64,000 nt of DNA. It comes from an uncultured Helicobacter sp. (GTDB taxonomy: Bacteria; Campylobacterota; Campylobacteria; Campylobacterales; Helicobacteraceae). The notes under the pieces were generated by a model, which was not told the origin of the DNA, did not search any database, and worked only from the letters and a program-made list of their open reading frames with translations. This document shows, piece by piece, positions 37,711 to 48,400 of the stretch (positions are counted from its first letter, which is position 1; each line of letters opens with the position of its first letter). The stretch covers positions 1 to 64,000 of the forward strand of contig CASFZH010000016.1 in NCBI GenBank assembly GCA_949299115.1, read 5' to 3'. The translations under genes were made by a program, and so were the position numbers.

Positions 37711-38688
37711 TTATTGCAGACTAGCTTTGAGTTTATCATATCTCGCATTATAGATTTTTCTAATTTTTAATGCTTCTTCCATATCTATTTTTTGAAATCT
37801 GACTTTATGGTTTGGCGGTAATTGCCCTAATTTGTCCATATCACTGCTTATTACTGTACAATACATCGCAAAGCCACCACCACTTGGAGCATCCCGTAAT
37901 AATACTATCGGTTCATTCCCACCAGGAGCTTGCATAGAGCCTACGGGATAACACGCATCCGGAATATTACTCGGATCACTTCCAGCACCGAATGGTTGAG
38001 GCAGATTCTTATATTGAAACTTGCGACCATTTTTAAAACGATAGCCGCTTCTATCTGCCTCACTTGAAACTACAAAGGTGTCTTCAAATAAAGCTTTTAT
38101 AGAATCTTCTGTAAGTTTATAATCCTGTAAGCCCATAATAACCCTTAACGTTTCAACTGATTCTAATTTTACTTTAAATATATCGTCTATTGTTTTGCCA
38201 ATATGTGGCATATCACTAAAACTTCCGATAGGTAATTCATCTCCAACTTCTAATTTTCTACCTTTGTATCCACCAATACCACCAAGCGGATATGTAGAAC
38301 GGGAATTCATAACTATTGGAACATCAATACCACCTTTAACACAGATATATGCTCTTGCACCACCTCTTAAGAAATCAAAGCTTAATACTCCACCTTTTGG
38401 AATCTCAATAACACTATATGTCTGCTTTTTTTCTCCATTGACAATAGGTGTCATTTCTGCTCCAGTAATAGCGACAAAACTTTTTTCGCTAAATTCTAGT
38501 ACAGGACCCATAAGAGCCACTTCTAATGCTGCGGCATTGACATCATTTCCCAATAAAAGATTCCCAGCCTTAAAAGAAAATTGATCTAATGCACCACCTG
38601 GCGGAATACCCAAGTGATAGTAACCATATCGTCCTAAATCTTCTACATATGTAGCAAGCCCTGCTTGTTTTACTATAATTCTAGCCAT
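37711..38688 (-). CDS. pxpC: 5-oxoprolinase subunit C (biotin-dependent carboxyltransferase family)
   Basis: With PxpB it phosphorylates and opens 5-oxoproline (pyroglutamate) to glutamate. The 325 aa begin with GLATYVEDLGRYGYYHLGIP, the family's start, and continue PPGGALDQFSFKAGNLLLGN, GADPSN-like AGSDPSNIPDAC and SGGGFAMYCTVISSDMDKLGQ (cf. GGY...G.V...D...L.Q). It overlaps pxpB by 8 nt (38681-38688), last gene of the operon. Confidence 0.9.
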   Translation of the reverse strand: MARIIVKQAGLATYVEDLGRYGYYHLGIPPGGALDQFSFKAGNLLLGNDVNAAALEVALMGPVLEFSEKSFVAITGAEMTPIVNGEKKQTYSVIEIPKGGVLSFDFLRGGARAYICVKGGIDVPIVMNSRSTYPLGGIGGYKGRKLEVGDELPIGSFSDMPHIGKTIDDIFKVKLESVETLRVIMGLQDYKLTEDSIKALFEDTFVVSSEADRSGYRFKNGRKFQYKNLPQPFGAGSDPSNIPDACYPVGSMQAPGGNEPIVLLRDAPSGGGFAMYCTVISSDMDKLGQLPPNHKVRFQKIDMEEALKIRKIYNARYDKLKASLQ

Positions 38689-39577
38689 GTAACACCTCCA
38701 AGAGTTGTTTGTTATACATATTTGGATTACCTTTCCATTCTTCTAATGAAAATTTTACAGGATAGATATTTGGCATAAAACTGCCGTCTTCTACTTGAGC
38801 AGTGATTTCATTGTATTTATGTTCATCAATAGGAGTAAATTTGATAATATCTCCCGGGTTTAAAAACACCATAGAATCTTTAAAATATCCTAGCCTTTGT
38901 GTAGGATCCCATACTGGTACTGGTGTAATCCCCATCATTTGATAACCACCACCACCACGAACTGCATAAATACAACCAAAACAACCTCCGTGTCCAATAG
39001 TGAGCCTTGGTGTATCGATTCTTGCTTTTAAATATTTAGGTACTTCGATTTGCCTTTCTTTCTCTACTAATTGATAAAGCCAAGGTAATCCTGCTACAAA
39101 GCCAATCATACTTACAAACCAAGGGTTTTCTGAATGTGCTTTTATGAAGTCTTTTACGCTAGAATATCCGTTTATTTGTGTTGCATATTGAATATCTGTT
39201 GTATTTGGATCGAATGTGGAATTTTCTGCTCTTACTTGGTGATTGTCGCGAAATCTCATTAATGTTTCATGAGTATAGGGATCTTGGTAAAAAACAGGAA
39301 ATTCTATGATTCTTGTATTAAGGGTTGAATTAGACGTGCTAACTTCTTGCTCTAGCCCCTTAAGAATCTCAAGAACTTTTTTATAATGCACTATGTCTGG
39401 ATTAAAGCGAATCATGTAGCTTGCATTAGCAGGACAAATCTCTGTGATACCTTGCACCTTTTTTTCTTTTAGTTTAGAACAGATTGACATGGCTTTAAAG
39501 AAAGCCTCAAGACTCATGCCTTCCTCACTTACTTCAACATATAAAAATTCATCACCACCAAATGTATATTTAAACAT
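38681..39577 (-). CDS. pxpB: 5-oxoprolinase subunit B
   Basis: The 298-aa PxpB (KipI-like) protein pairs with PxpC. Its C-terminal half holds MIGFVAGLPWLYQL (cf. GFxPGFxYL), TPRLTIGHGGCFGCIYAV and RGGGGYQMMGITPVPVWDPT (cf. GGWqiIGrTP). The N-terminal extension of about 80 residues before the conserved core is typical of the longer PxpB type. It starts 10 nt downstream of the biotin carboxylase. Confidence 0.88.
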   Translation of the reverse strand: MFKYTFGGDEFLYVEVSEEGMSLEAFFKAMSICSKLKEKKVQGITEICPANASYMIRFNPDIVHYKKVLEILKGLEQEVSTSNSTLNTRIIEFPVFYQDPYTHETLMRFRDNHQVRAENSTFDPNTTDIQYATQINGYSSVKDFIKAHSENPWFVSMIGFVAGLPWLYQLVEKERQIEVPKYLKARIDTPRLTIGHGGCFGCIYAVRGGGGYQMMGITPVPVWDPTQRLGYFKDSMVFLNPGDIIKFTPIDEHKYNEITAQVEDGSFMPNIYPVKFSLEEWKGNPNMYNKQLLEVLHG

Positions 39578-39587
39578 TATAAGCCTC

Positions 39588-40964
39588 CTAGTTGCCGGAT
39601 TTTGTATTTTTTAGCATCCAAGATTCTAAAAAATTAATATGGTAATTACCGCTTATCACATTAATATCTTGGAATAAATCTCTAAAAAGAGGGATAGTAG
39701 TTTTTATGCCCTCTATTTTTATTTGCCTTAAAGCTCTATTCATACGAGATACTGCCATAGGACGACTTTCATCAAAAATAATCATTTTTGCAATGAGTGA
39801 GTCGTAAAATGGCGGTATCACTCTACCATTAAAAAGCATAGTGTCTATGCGAATCCCCGAGCCTGTTGGATAAAAGACTTCACTAATTTTGCCCGGACTT
39901 GGAAAGAAATTATTATGTGGATCTTCAGCATTGATTCTAATCTCAATAGAATTTCCACGAATTTTTATATCCTCTTGTTTGAATCGCAATTTTTCTCCAT
40001 CTGCAATTCTTAACATTTCTCGCACAATATCAACTCCAGTGATCATTTCTGTAATTGCGTGCTCAACTTGGATTCGTGTGTTCATTTCTAAAAAATAAAA
40101 CTTTTTTCTATCATCATCATAAAGGAATTCTAAAGTCCCTGCACCTTTATATTTTACAAGTTTAGCGAGATTTAATGCACTTTGACAAAGTTTTTCTCTT
40201 GTTTGTGAATCAAGGCTTGGGCTTGGGGCTTCTTCGACTACTTTTTGACGTCTTCTTTGCAAAGAACATTCTCTATCATACAAATGTATGACATTTTCAC
40301 CATCTCCTAATACCTGTACTTCAATATGTCTAGCTTTTGGTAAATATGCTTCAAGATATATTCCACCATTGCCAAATGCAGCTTTTGCTTCAGAGCTTGC
40401 AATATCAAATTGCGTTGTTAAATCTTCTTTTGTTTCTACAATTCTTATTCCTTTTCCACCACCACCTGCGATAGCTTTGATTACTAGAGGGTAACCTATC
40501 TTTTCGGCTTCTAATAAAGCCTCATTTTTGCTATCAAGCACCTTGCTACCCGGTATTGTTGGTACTCCTGCTTCCTTTGCTTTAAGAATGGCTTGTGCTT
40601 TATCTCCCATAGTTTTGATAATATCACTACTAGGACCAACAAAGATTATCCCAGATTCTGTAACTTTTTTCGCAAACTCTGCATTTTCACTCAAGAATCC
40701 ATATCCAGGGTGAATAGCATCTGCTTTACTTTGTTTAGCGGCTTCAATAACTTTATCCATATCAAGGTAACTTTTATGTGCTAAATTTTCACCTATATGG
40801 ATAGCTTCATCTGCTAACTGGGAAGCAAGATTTCCCTTATCTGCATCGGTAAAAATTGCTACTGCTTCCATATTAAGCTCATGAGCTGCTTGGATAATAC
40901 GCACTGCAATTTCACCGCGATTTGCAATAAGAACTTTTTTTATTTTTTTTGGTTTATAAGGCAT
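39588..40964 (-). CDS. Biotin carboxylase subunit (AccC-type) of the pxp operon
   Basis: It uses ATP and bicarbonate to carboxylate biotin on a carrier protein. The 458 aa contain the ATP-grasp motifs: KVLIANRGEIAVRIIQAA, IHPGYGFLSENAEFA, AIAGGGGKGIRIV, EAYLPKARHIEVQVLGDG, RECSLQRRRQKVVEEAPSP and LEMNTRIQVEHAITEM, then R338-like EIRINAEDP. The operon context (pxpA, carrier, pxpB, pxpC) implies a carboxylase serving the pxp enzymes rather than the AccABCD fatty-acid complex. It could also double as the housekeeping AccC. Confidence 0.88.
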   Translation of the reverse strand: MPYKPKKIKKVLIANRGEIAVRIIQAAHELNMEAVAIFTDADKGNLASQLADEAIHIGENLAHKSYLDMDKVIEAAKQSKADAIHPGYGFLSENAEFAKKVTESGIIFVGPSSDIIKTMGDKAQAILKAKEAGVPTIPGSKVLDSKNEALLEAEKIGYPLVIKAIAGGGGKGIRIVETKEDLTTQFDIASSEAKAAFGNGGIYLEAYLPKARHIEVQVLGDGENVIHLYDRECSLQRRRQKVVEEAPSPSLDSQTREKLCQSALNLAKLVKYKGAGTLEFLYDDDRKKFYFLEMNTRIQVEHAITEMITGVDIVREMLRIADGEKLRFKQEDIKIRGNSIEIRINAEDPHNNFFPSPGKISEVFYPTGSGIRIDTMLFNGRVIPPFYDSLIAKMIIFDESRPMAVSRMNRALRQIKIEGIKTTIPLFRDLFQDINVISGNYHINFLESWMLKNTKSGN

Positions 40965-40989
40965 AATGTCTCCTTTAGTTTCAATTAAA

Positions 40990-41784
40990 TTATAATATTG
41001 CTATAAAAAATAATCTTGGGATTCGCAATACAACATTTCCATTCTGTTGCACACGATATGTTTGTCGCAATATATCCAAGAACTCATTTTCAAATGTTAT
41101 CCTATCCTTTTGAGATAGATTTTCTAAATATGGTCGCAATCCTGAACCCTTATACCACGCAAGAATGGATTCTATATTGACTAGATTATGAAAATAGGTA
41201 GTTTCCCACATCTGTATGTTATGCGTATAAGACATCAAAATATCAAAATAAGTTAAGGAATCGAGCGAAAAAAACATTCTTGTTTTTGTAGGGAAAAATT
41301 TTTTCCATTTTGTACTTGCAACAAAATTTTGCAAAGTTTGATGAAATAATGAGCTAGAATCAAGTGGAATTTGCACTGCAAAAATTCCACTTTTTCTCAA
41401 AAGTGCAAACACAGAATCAAAAAGTTTATTTTGATTCTGTATCCAGTGAATAGATGCATTTGCTATGATAATATCAAATTGCTCACATAGTGTATGGAGT
41501 TGGGTATCAGCACACAATAGTTTCAGATGTATTCGTTTCGATTTCATATTTTTTGATGCTTGAGTAAGCATATTTGGTGAATTATCGATTCCCAACACTT
41601 GTGCATTTTTAAAATGTTTAGCTAATATTTTCGTGCTATTGGCTGGACCACAACCTATATCCAAGATATTGCTAACATTACACATTTTACATTTTTGTTT
41701 GATTTGCATAACTAAATCGAATAAAGCTTGATTTCTTTCTTTTTCAAAATGCAAATATTGTGTGCTATCCCATTCGAATTTCAT
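40990..41784 (-). CDS. SAM-dependent methyltransferase, trans-aconitate methyltransferase-like
   Basis: A class I methyltransferase of 264 aa: WDSTQYLHFEKERNQALFDL (cf. Tam/BioC W....Y..F...R..p..dL), ILDIGCGPANSTKILAKHF (motif I), VLGIDNSPNMLTQA (motif II), DIIIANASIHWIQN (motif IV) and LLRKSGIFAVQIP. These match Tam, which methylates trans-aconitate, and BioC, which methylates malonyl-ACP to start biotin synthesis. BioC would be meaningful next to biotin-dependent genes, but the HWIxN and QIP motifs fit Tam equally. ATG 41784 avoids overlap with the carrier gene; an upstream ATG at 41838 exists. Confidence 0.75.
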   Translation of the reverse strand: MKFEWDSTQYLHFEKERNQALFDLVMQIKQKCKMCNVSNILDIGCGPANSTKILAKHFKNAQVLGIDNSPNMLTQASKNMKSKRIHLKLLCADTQLHTLCEQFDIIIANASIHWIQNQNKLFDSVFALLRKSGIFAVQIPLDSSSLFHQTLQNFVASTKWKKFFPTKTRMFFSLDSLTYFDILMSYTHNIQMWETTYFHNLVNIESILAWYKGSGLRPYLENLSQKDRITFENEFLDILRQTYRVQQNGNVVLRIPRLFFIAIL

Positions 41785-41812
41785 GATATTCCCATAACAA
41801 TAAGATACAATA

Positions 41813-42046
41813 TTATGATATTGTAAACAACACATCACCCGGATTTACAAAATCTTCATTTTCTACATGAATATTGGTAATTTTACCTTTTGCACCAGCT
41901 TTAATTTCATTAAAAGTTTTCATAACTTCAACTAAACATACCGTTGTATCTTCTGTAACTATGCTTCCAATTTCTACAAATGGGGCAGCATCTGGATTTG
42001 GTTTTCTATAAAATGTTCCAGGAATTGGACTAACTACTTCTGCCAT
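41813..42046 (-). CDS. Small biotin carboxyl carrier protein
   Basis: A 77-aa biotinyl domain: VVSPIPGTFYRKPNPDAAPF, VCLVEVMKTFNEIKA with the biotinylated Lys43 in EVMK (family EAMKM), and FVNPGDVLFTIS. It lacks the Pro/Ala-rich N-terminal domain of fatty-acid AccB, so it is a stand-alone carrier for the carboxylase in this operon. It starts 20 nt after pxpA. Confidence 0.88.
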   Translation of the reverse strand: MAEVVSPIPGTFYRKPNPDAAPFVEIGSIVTEDTTVCLVEVMKTFNEIKAGAKGKITNIHVENEDFVNPGDVLFTIS

Positions 42047-42066
42047 GACTAATCTCCTTCATTAAA

Positions 42067-42837
42067 TTAATTTTGTATGATTGGCTTTTTAATTTCAATG
42101 CCATTTTTAGTTAATAAATCTCGCGTTGCTTTAATTAGGCTCAAAGCTCCTGCGGTATCACTATGGATACATACAGAATCAAAATCTATATGCACCATTT
42201 TACCAGTAACGCTTTGCACTAGACCTTCTTTGCAGGCCAATAATACCTTGTTGGCAACTTCATCTGGAGTATAAGCTCTTGCCCGTCTTACCATAACAAG
42301 ATGCCCATTATCATCATAATCTCTATCACCATAAAACTCACGTACGTAAGGTTGTTTCATGGCTCTAGCAACTTCAATAGTAACAGTATTTTCCATACAA
42401 TAAATAGGTAAATTTGAATCTATTTTTTGTAGGGTTTTTATAAGAAGTTCTGAAAATTCTCTGTCTTTTGAAGCATGGATGTAAAGGGAACCATGTGGTT
42501 TGAAATGATGTAATGCTTCATTTTCTAAATGGATAAATTCTCGTAATGCACCCAATTGATAAAGGCAGTCGTTTACTAATTCACTTGCACTTGCGACTAT
42601 ATGTCTGCGCCCAAATCCGACTAAATCTCTAAATCCCGGATGCACACCTATTGCTACATGATGCTTTTTTGCCTGTTGAATTGAATGAAGCATGATGTTT
42701 GGATCACTTGCATGAAATCCTGCTGCAATATTACAACTGCTAATAAGCGGCATAATATCATCATCAACACCATCTCCAATAATCCATGGACCAAAACATT
42801 CACCCATATCACTATTTAAGTCAATTTGAGTTTTCAT
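42067..42837 (-). CDS. pxpA: 5-oxoprolinase subunit A (LamB/YcsF family)
   Basis: The 256-aa PxpA starts with the family motif IDLNSDMGECFGPWIIGDG and has SSCNIAAGFHASDPNIM, IGVHPGFRDLVGFGRR, HFKPHGSLYIH, REFYGDRDYDDNGHLVMVRR (cf. E.FADR.Y...G.L..R) and VDSVCIHSDTAGAL-like ending. GAGGTG precedes ATG 42837; a start four codons upstream is possible. First gene of the six-gene minus-strand operon. Confidence 0.92.
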   Translation of the reverse strand: MKTQIDLNSDMGECFGPWIIGDGVDDDIMPLISSCNIAAGFHASDPNIMLHSIQQAKKHHVAIGVHPGFRDLVGFGRRHIVASASELVNDCLYQLGALREFIHLENEALHHFKPHGSLYIHASKDREFSELLIKTLQKIDSNLPIYCMENTVTIEVARAMKQPYVREFYGDRDYDDNGHLVMVRRARAYTPDEVANKVLLACKEGLVQSVTGKMVHIDFDSVCIHSDTAGALSLIKATRDLLTKNGIEIKKPIIQN

Positions 42838-43296
42838 ATTGCACCTCATATAAAATTATTGGTTGTTATAAGACTAAGTATAGTTGAGATTTGTAAAAAA
42901 TACAATAGTAAAATATGAAACATACTCGTAATATTATGTATCTTTGTTGAAGATGTTGAAATAAATTCAATATATTTTTGAAAAATAGTTATTAATATAG
43001 AATTTTAATAATCTATATATTATAAAGATAGTAATAAAAAATTACTTTTATACTATTTTTACTAAAAGTAACATGTAATACAATATAGTAAAAAACTAAA
43101 TAAAAATTTTAGTTTCAAATACCCCAATAATACGAATAATAAAGCAATCATACTCAGACTTAGGTATTTATGTTACATAAATAATCATTATTATGTATTA
43201 AATGTATAAAAAATACAATATTTTTATATTTGAAATTAGATATTTTTTTGTGTTATAATGTAATTTTTGTGTGTTTTAAATAATTATTGGAGACTT
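42838..43296. other. Divergent promoter region between pxpA and rmuC
   Basis: Very AT-rich, no gene. A good extended -10 (TGTTATAATG) at 43251-43260 serves rmuC. On the minus side several TATAAT-like words precede pxpA, but none stands out. Confidence 0.5.
43254..43259 (+). promoter_or_regulatory. -10 box of rmuC
   Basis: TATAAT, preceded by TGT, 37 nt before ATG 43297; fits a Helicobacter sigma-80 promoter. Confidence 0.6.
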
Positions 43297-44823
43297 ATGG
43301 TCATGATCTACATGATTTTTGTATGTGTTGGACTAATTATAATTTGTTCTATTTTATGCTATAAAATCTTACAGTATAGAAAAAATATTCTAAATCTTCG
43401 TATGCAAGCTTTAGAAACCCAGAATCTTTTTATACAAAAAGAACAAAATTTTATTTTAAAGGAGAGGGAATTGCAATTGCAATGCAATCATTTAGAAGAG
43501 AAAATTTGTGAACTACAATTAAATAATGACAGAAATATTGCAAATCACAATAGTAGTATAGAAATCTTAAAGAGAGAATATGAAAACAAATTGACACAAC
43601 AAGAACAAACCTTGCAAAAATGTTATGAACAACACAGTAAAGATATAATAAATATGCAGGAATTATATGAGAAAAAATTGCAAGAATCATTGCAAAATAG
43701 AGAAAAACAATTGCAGGAACAAACCAATGAAAAACAAGAGGTTTTGCGAGAATTATTGCATACAGAAAGACAAAAACAAGAAGCATTATTTACGCAGCGA
43801 TTCTATGAGTTAAGTGATAAGCTTTTAGATGAAAAAACTAAACAATTTCAAGAAAACCAAACTCTAAGTCTCAAACCATTACATGATGAAATTGTACGTT
43901 TTAAACATGAAATTGCACAAAATACGAAAGAACATAATGAAAAACAAGTGGCTTTGCATACAGAAATAAAGCACTTGCGTGATATGAGTATGCAAGTTGC
44001 AAGAGATGCTAATAATCTTGCTAATGCTATGAGGGGAGATTCTAAAATGCAAGGGCAATGGGGTGAAGTTATTTTGGAAAGGTTGCTTGAAAAAAGTGGA
44101 TTACAAAAAAACCGCGAGTATTATACACAATTTACTTTAAAAGATGAAAGCAATCAGACCTTACGTCCAGATGTGGTAATTCAATTACCACATAAACGTT
44201 TTGTTGTAATAGATTCTAAAGTGAGCTTAAATGCGTATGAGAAATTTGTAAATAATGATACCAATACTTCACATGATATGCTTGATTCTCATGTTGAAAG
44301 TGTCAAAACACACATTAGAAATTTATCTTTTAAGCAATACCAAGATTACGTTGATGGGCAAAAATTAGATTTTATTGTAATGTTTATGCCGATTGAGGGT
44401 GCTTATAATGAGATTTTACGTGAAGATATGAATATTTTTCTTGATGCATACCAAAAAGGTATTATTTTATCATCGCCCTCAACACTTATGGTAATCTTGA
44501 GGCTTATCCACCATCTTTGGGAGAATGAGGCGAAAGACAAAAATATGCAAAAGATTCTTGATGAGTGTACGAAACTTATCAAGAAATTCCATGGCTTTAC
44601 AGAGAATATGGATAAGATTAACCGTGCATTGGAAACTGCAAAAAGTGCTTACGACAAAGCAGATACGCAAATACGCGGGAAAGGTTCAATGGCTAGTTAT
44701 TTAAGGAATCTTAACGATTATATGTCAAAAGTTTCGTATCCAGATGAGCGTGTAGTACATATGCAAATTGAAAATCCAAAAATTTTAGATTCTGATATAG
44801 TGGGCGAGACTATCGTCGAATAG
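43297..44823 (+). CDS. rmuC: DNA recombination protein RmuC
   Basis: RmuC limits inversions at short inverted repeats in E. coli. The 508 aa: N-terminal membrane helix (about 1-25), long coiled coil (about 30-215, many Glu/Gln/Lys), then the core with SKMQGQWGEVILERLLEKSG, LRPDVVIQLPHKRFVVIDSK (nuclease-like D..E/D-x-K pattern) and LDFIVMFMPIEGAYNEIL. TGGAGA lies just before ATG 43297; a TTG at 43267 lacks a site. In a genome with many palindromic repeats, an inversion-limiting protein is a suggestive neighbour (inference). Confidence 0.92.
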   Translation: MVMIYMIFVCVGLIIICSILCYKILQYRKNILNLRMQALETQNLFIQKEQNFILKERELQLQCNHLEEKICELQLNNDRNIANHNSSIEILKREYENKLTQQEQTLQKCYEQHSKDIINMQELYEKKLQESLQNREKQLQEQTNEKQEVLRELLHTERQKQEALFTQRFYELSDKLLDEKTKQFQENQTLSLKPLHDEIVRFKHEIAQNTKEHNEKQVALHTEIKHLRDMSMQVARDANNLANAMRGDSKMQGQWGEVILERLLEKSGLQKNREYYTQFTLKDESNQTLRPDVVIQLPHKRFVVIDSKVSLNAYEKFVNNDTNTSHDMLDSHVESVKTHIRNLSFKQYQDYVDGQKLDFIVMFMPIEGAYNEILREDMNIFLDAYQKGIILSSPSTLMVILRLIHHLWENEAKDKNMQKILDECTKLIKKFHGFTENMDKINRALETAKSAYDKADTQIRGKGSMASYLRNLNDYMSKVSYPDERVVHMQIENPKILDSDIVGETIVE

Positions 44824-45435
44824 CAAAAGAAAATAGTATTTGACTTATTGCTGCAATAAAGCGAGAATAATAATTCACTGTATTATTGTTATAATATAGT
44901 TACTTGGGTATTGTTTGCTTGATAATTAAAATTTGTGGCAATAGTGTTTATGATGGGCAAATCAATAGCTTTGTTGTAGTATAGATAATTATAGAAGTGG
45001 GGAGTTAGGGGGCAACAAGGACGGGGTTATATTTTAGAATCTAGCTCTACAACAAAAATACATTGTAGTTTGCATGAAATCTTTAGTGTGGCAATAGTGA
45101 TGTCTAGCGGTATCAGAGTAAGTGTAGTTATGTTATAGAAATATGGGCTTTTTTGGATTGTGTGAAACGGGTGTTTGGACTCATGATATAGGGAAAAATT
45201 GAAAGTGATATCCGTATTGTTTATGATGGGATTGCAAGATTATTTATACAGAATATTTGCAAATTCAGTTTTTAGAAAAAACAAGGTATATGCAGAATTT
45301 ACAAGCTTAAGCTCCAGTCTTTGTGTGGCAATAAATTGGTTTTTGGTAGTATCTGGTTTAGGTGATATGTGACTCTGACTCATTGCTAAGTCAAGATTTG
45401 CTAATAAATTCTAGTATAAAACGATTCTACACGAT
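44824..45435. other. Gene-free stretch between rmuC and the acyltransferase fusion
   Basis: AT-rich DNA without a coding frame. Neither rmuC's terminator nor any repeat copy is evident, except for AGAATCTA words. A terminator hairpin for the fusion gene lies at its right end. Confidence 0.45.
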
Positions 45436-45474
45436 AGCAAAAAGCCTTATAATTTTTGCATAAGGCTTTTTGCT
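45436..45474 (-). terminator. Terminator of the lplT-plsC-aas fusion gene
   Basis: AGCAAAAAGCCTTAT and ATAAGGCTTTTTGCT form a perfect 15-bp stem with a 9-nt loop. The stem's first arm overlaps the last codons and the stop (45447) on the minus strand. The TTTTT of the second arm makes a U run near the stem end. Confidence 0.75.
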
Positions 45475-48400
45475 AACTCTTTGCTTGTTTTTAAATCTAT
45501 CTTACCGCTACCAAGTACAGGGATTTTATCTACTACATAATATTCACTAGGTTTTTTAAGAGGGATAATATCCGACTTTTTGATAATCTCAATAATTTCA
45601 TCATGTGTATCATCAGGTACTTCTAGTAGTAGCACGATTTTTTCACCTTTTTTACTGTCTTCTAAAGCAACTGCACAAAACTTTACTTCATTTGAAATAT
45701 TTTTGTGCTTGAGAGCTTTTGTTATTTCTTCTTCTACGTTAGAGAGACTAATCATCTCTCCACCAATCTTTGCAAAACGTGAATATCTATCGGTAATATG
45801 CAAGAATCCATCAGCATCTAAATATCCCTTATCCCCGCTTTTGTACCAGCGGATGCCATTGATTTCTATGATGACTTCTTTTGTCTTTTCTTCATCATTG
45901 AGATAGCCTATCATGATTTGATGTCCACCGATGAGGATTAACCCATGCTCACCTGTTGGTAATTCTTCTAGCGTGTCGTAATCCACGATTCGAATCGCTG
46001 TACCCGGCAGTGGCATGCCTACACTTCCTTCTTTATTTGCCCTATGTACTTGCCAAAATGTTGCATCAAATTCATCGGGGAGATTCACACTTGCCACAGG
46101 CGTTGTTTCAGTTGCCCCATAGCCTTCATAAATAGGTTTATTAAATTTCATCGTATAGTTTTCTCGCACTTCAGTTTTGAGTTTCTCTGCTCCTGCGACG
46201 GTTAGACGAATGCTGTCAAACATTACCCTATCAATTTTGGGATTTCTTGCGTAGATTCCAAGTAAGGTAGAGGTGGCACACATAATAGTTACCTTATTTT
46301 GTGCGATAGCTTTTGCCACTCCCACAGAATCTGTTGGGTCTGCATGTGTAACAGCTAACATATTTTCTATTAATGGCATAAAGGTTGTAACGGTTAAGCC
46401 AAAGGCGTGGAAAGGTGGTAAGGAGGATAACATACACTCATCGTTTCTAGCATGTATCACATCGGCAATTTGTGCTATGTTGCTCATTACATTGAGATTA
46501 CTAAGCATTACACCTTTTGGTATCCCTTCGCTACCGCTGCTAAAGAGAATCACACACACGGAATCTATCTTGCTATCTCTAGCAAATAAAAGTTTTAAAA
46601 GCCAAGTTGGCATAAGGATTGTTATCAAAAGATTAAGGATAAAAATACTTTTTTTGTTTTTGATTGCATCTACAATATCTTCCATAAAATGCAAGGTAAC
46701 GCCACTGAAGTCAAACTCTACTCCCTTTTCTTTTAATTTATTTAAGAATTTCTTTGAGGTATAAATATGAGTTATTTGTGTGGATTGCATAGCGGCTTTT
46801 ACTGCATTAGCCCCTGCTGTGAAGTTGAGATTCACGACTATTTTCCCAGCAAGAAGTGTAGCGAAATTACAAATGATACCTGCTAGCGATGAGGGTAGCA
46901 AAACTCCTATACAATCATTGGGGAGTGAGTAAGGTGATGTTTGTTTTGGTAGTGGGGCAAAAGAGAGTTCTTTCATATCTTGACTAAGCATAATACAGAG
47001 TGTTAGAAGTCTGCGGTAAGACATACTACCGGATTGTGCATCTATGATAGCAATATCGCCACCACCTCTCTTGCAAGATTCTATAAATGCTTCAGCGAGT
47101 GTAGAGGAATTTTGACATTGGTGTTCCCATGCCTTAAAGCTCATTTCAAAAACTTTTGCTTTCACTTTATCTTTTTGCGTATAGAGTGATAGAGGTTCTC
47201 CAAATGCAATGCTTACATTGCGTTTTGTAAAACTTTTTTTGCGTTCCCTAAACTGTTCATTGCTTCGACTAAAGATACTTCCCCACATACCGCGTATATA
47301 AAAAGGCAAGATAACTGCCTTGTTTTCATCAATACCTTGTGCGATTTTCTCAAATCCACCCTTAAATTCATTCAAATGTCCATGTCTGCTAATAATACCT
47401 TCTGGAAATAGACAAACAATATCACCATTTACTAGACGTTTTTGGATTTGTTCAATAGCTCCACGACTGCCCAAACTAGAGACAGGAATGATTCCAAATA
47501 AATCAAGAAAAACCTTGATATACCAACGTGAATAAATACTTCGTTCCATAACAAAGTATACTTTTTTTGGTACTGCCATTTGCACAATAGCCCAGTCGAT
47601 AAAAGAGATATGATTTCCTAGCATAAGTACACCGCCATTTTGCGGGATATTATTAAACCCTTCTACAATCAAGCGATAACGCTGTAAGATAGCGATACTT
47701 ACGAGTATTCTCACAAGTGAGAAAGGCAACATTTTTATCATATATATCATCACGATGCCGCTTAAGACAGCACTAATATAAAAGAGCCATTCAACAGGCA
47801 AGTTTTTTATACCAAACATTAATGCTACAAAAAGTGAGAGAAGCATACCAATATTTTGAATAAAGTTATTACCAGCTAGCACTGTGCCTAATTCCTTATC
47901 GTCGGTATAAAATTGCATAAGGGCATTAAGCGGGATAATATAGAGTGCTCCGCCTAAACCGAATAAGAAAAATAAGATTCCAATACTTATAAGTGAGTGG
48001 AATGCTGTGAAAAATACTAAGACTAAAAACATAATGCACGCACCAAGCGGGATTAATCCAGTCTCTATGTAGTTTTTGGAATAACGTCCAGCTATCACAG
48101 AGCCTACAATAATGCCAAAACCAGAGCAGGCAATAACAGCATTGACTGCACTTGTGTCACTAATGGATAGCACGTTTTTTGCATATACAGGAAATATATC
48201 TGTGAGAAGTTGTGCCACAGCCCAAAATACTGCGACAAACAAGACAGATAAGAAAACCATTCTGTGTTTTTTGATAATTTTTAGATTCTGTTGGAGGAGC
48301 TGTCCTCTTATGTATTGTGATGTGTTAAAGACAATATTGCGAGTTGTATTGATAGTTGGCAATCTAAAGCTTAAGATAAATTCTAACCCCCCAAATATTA

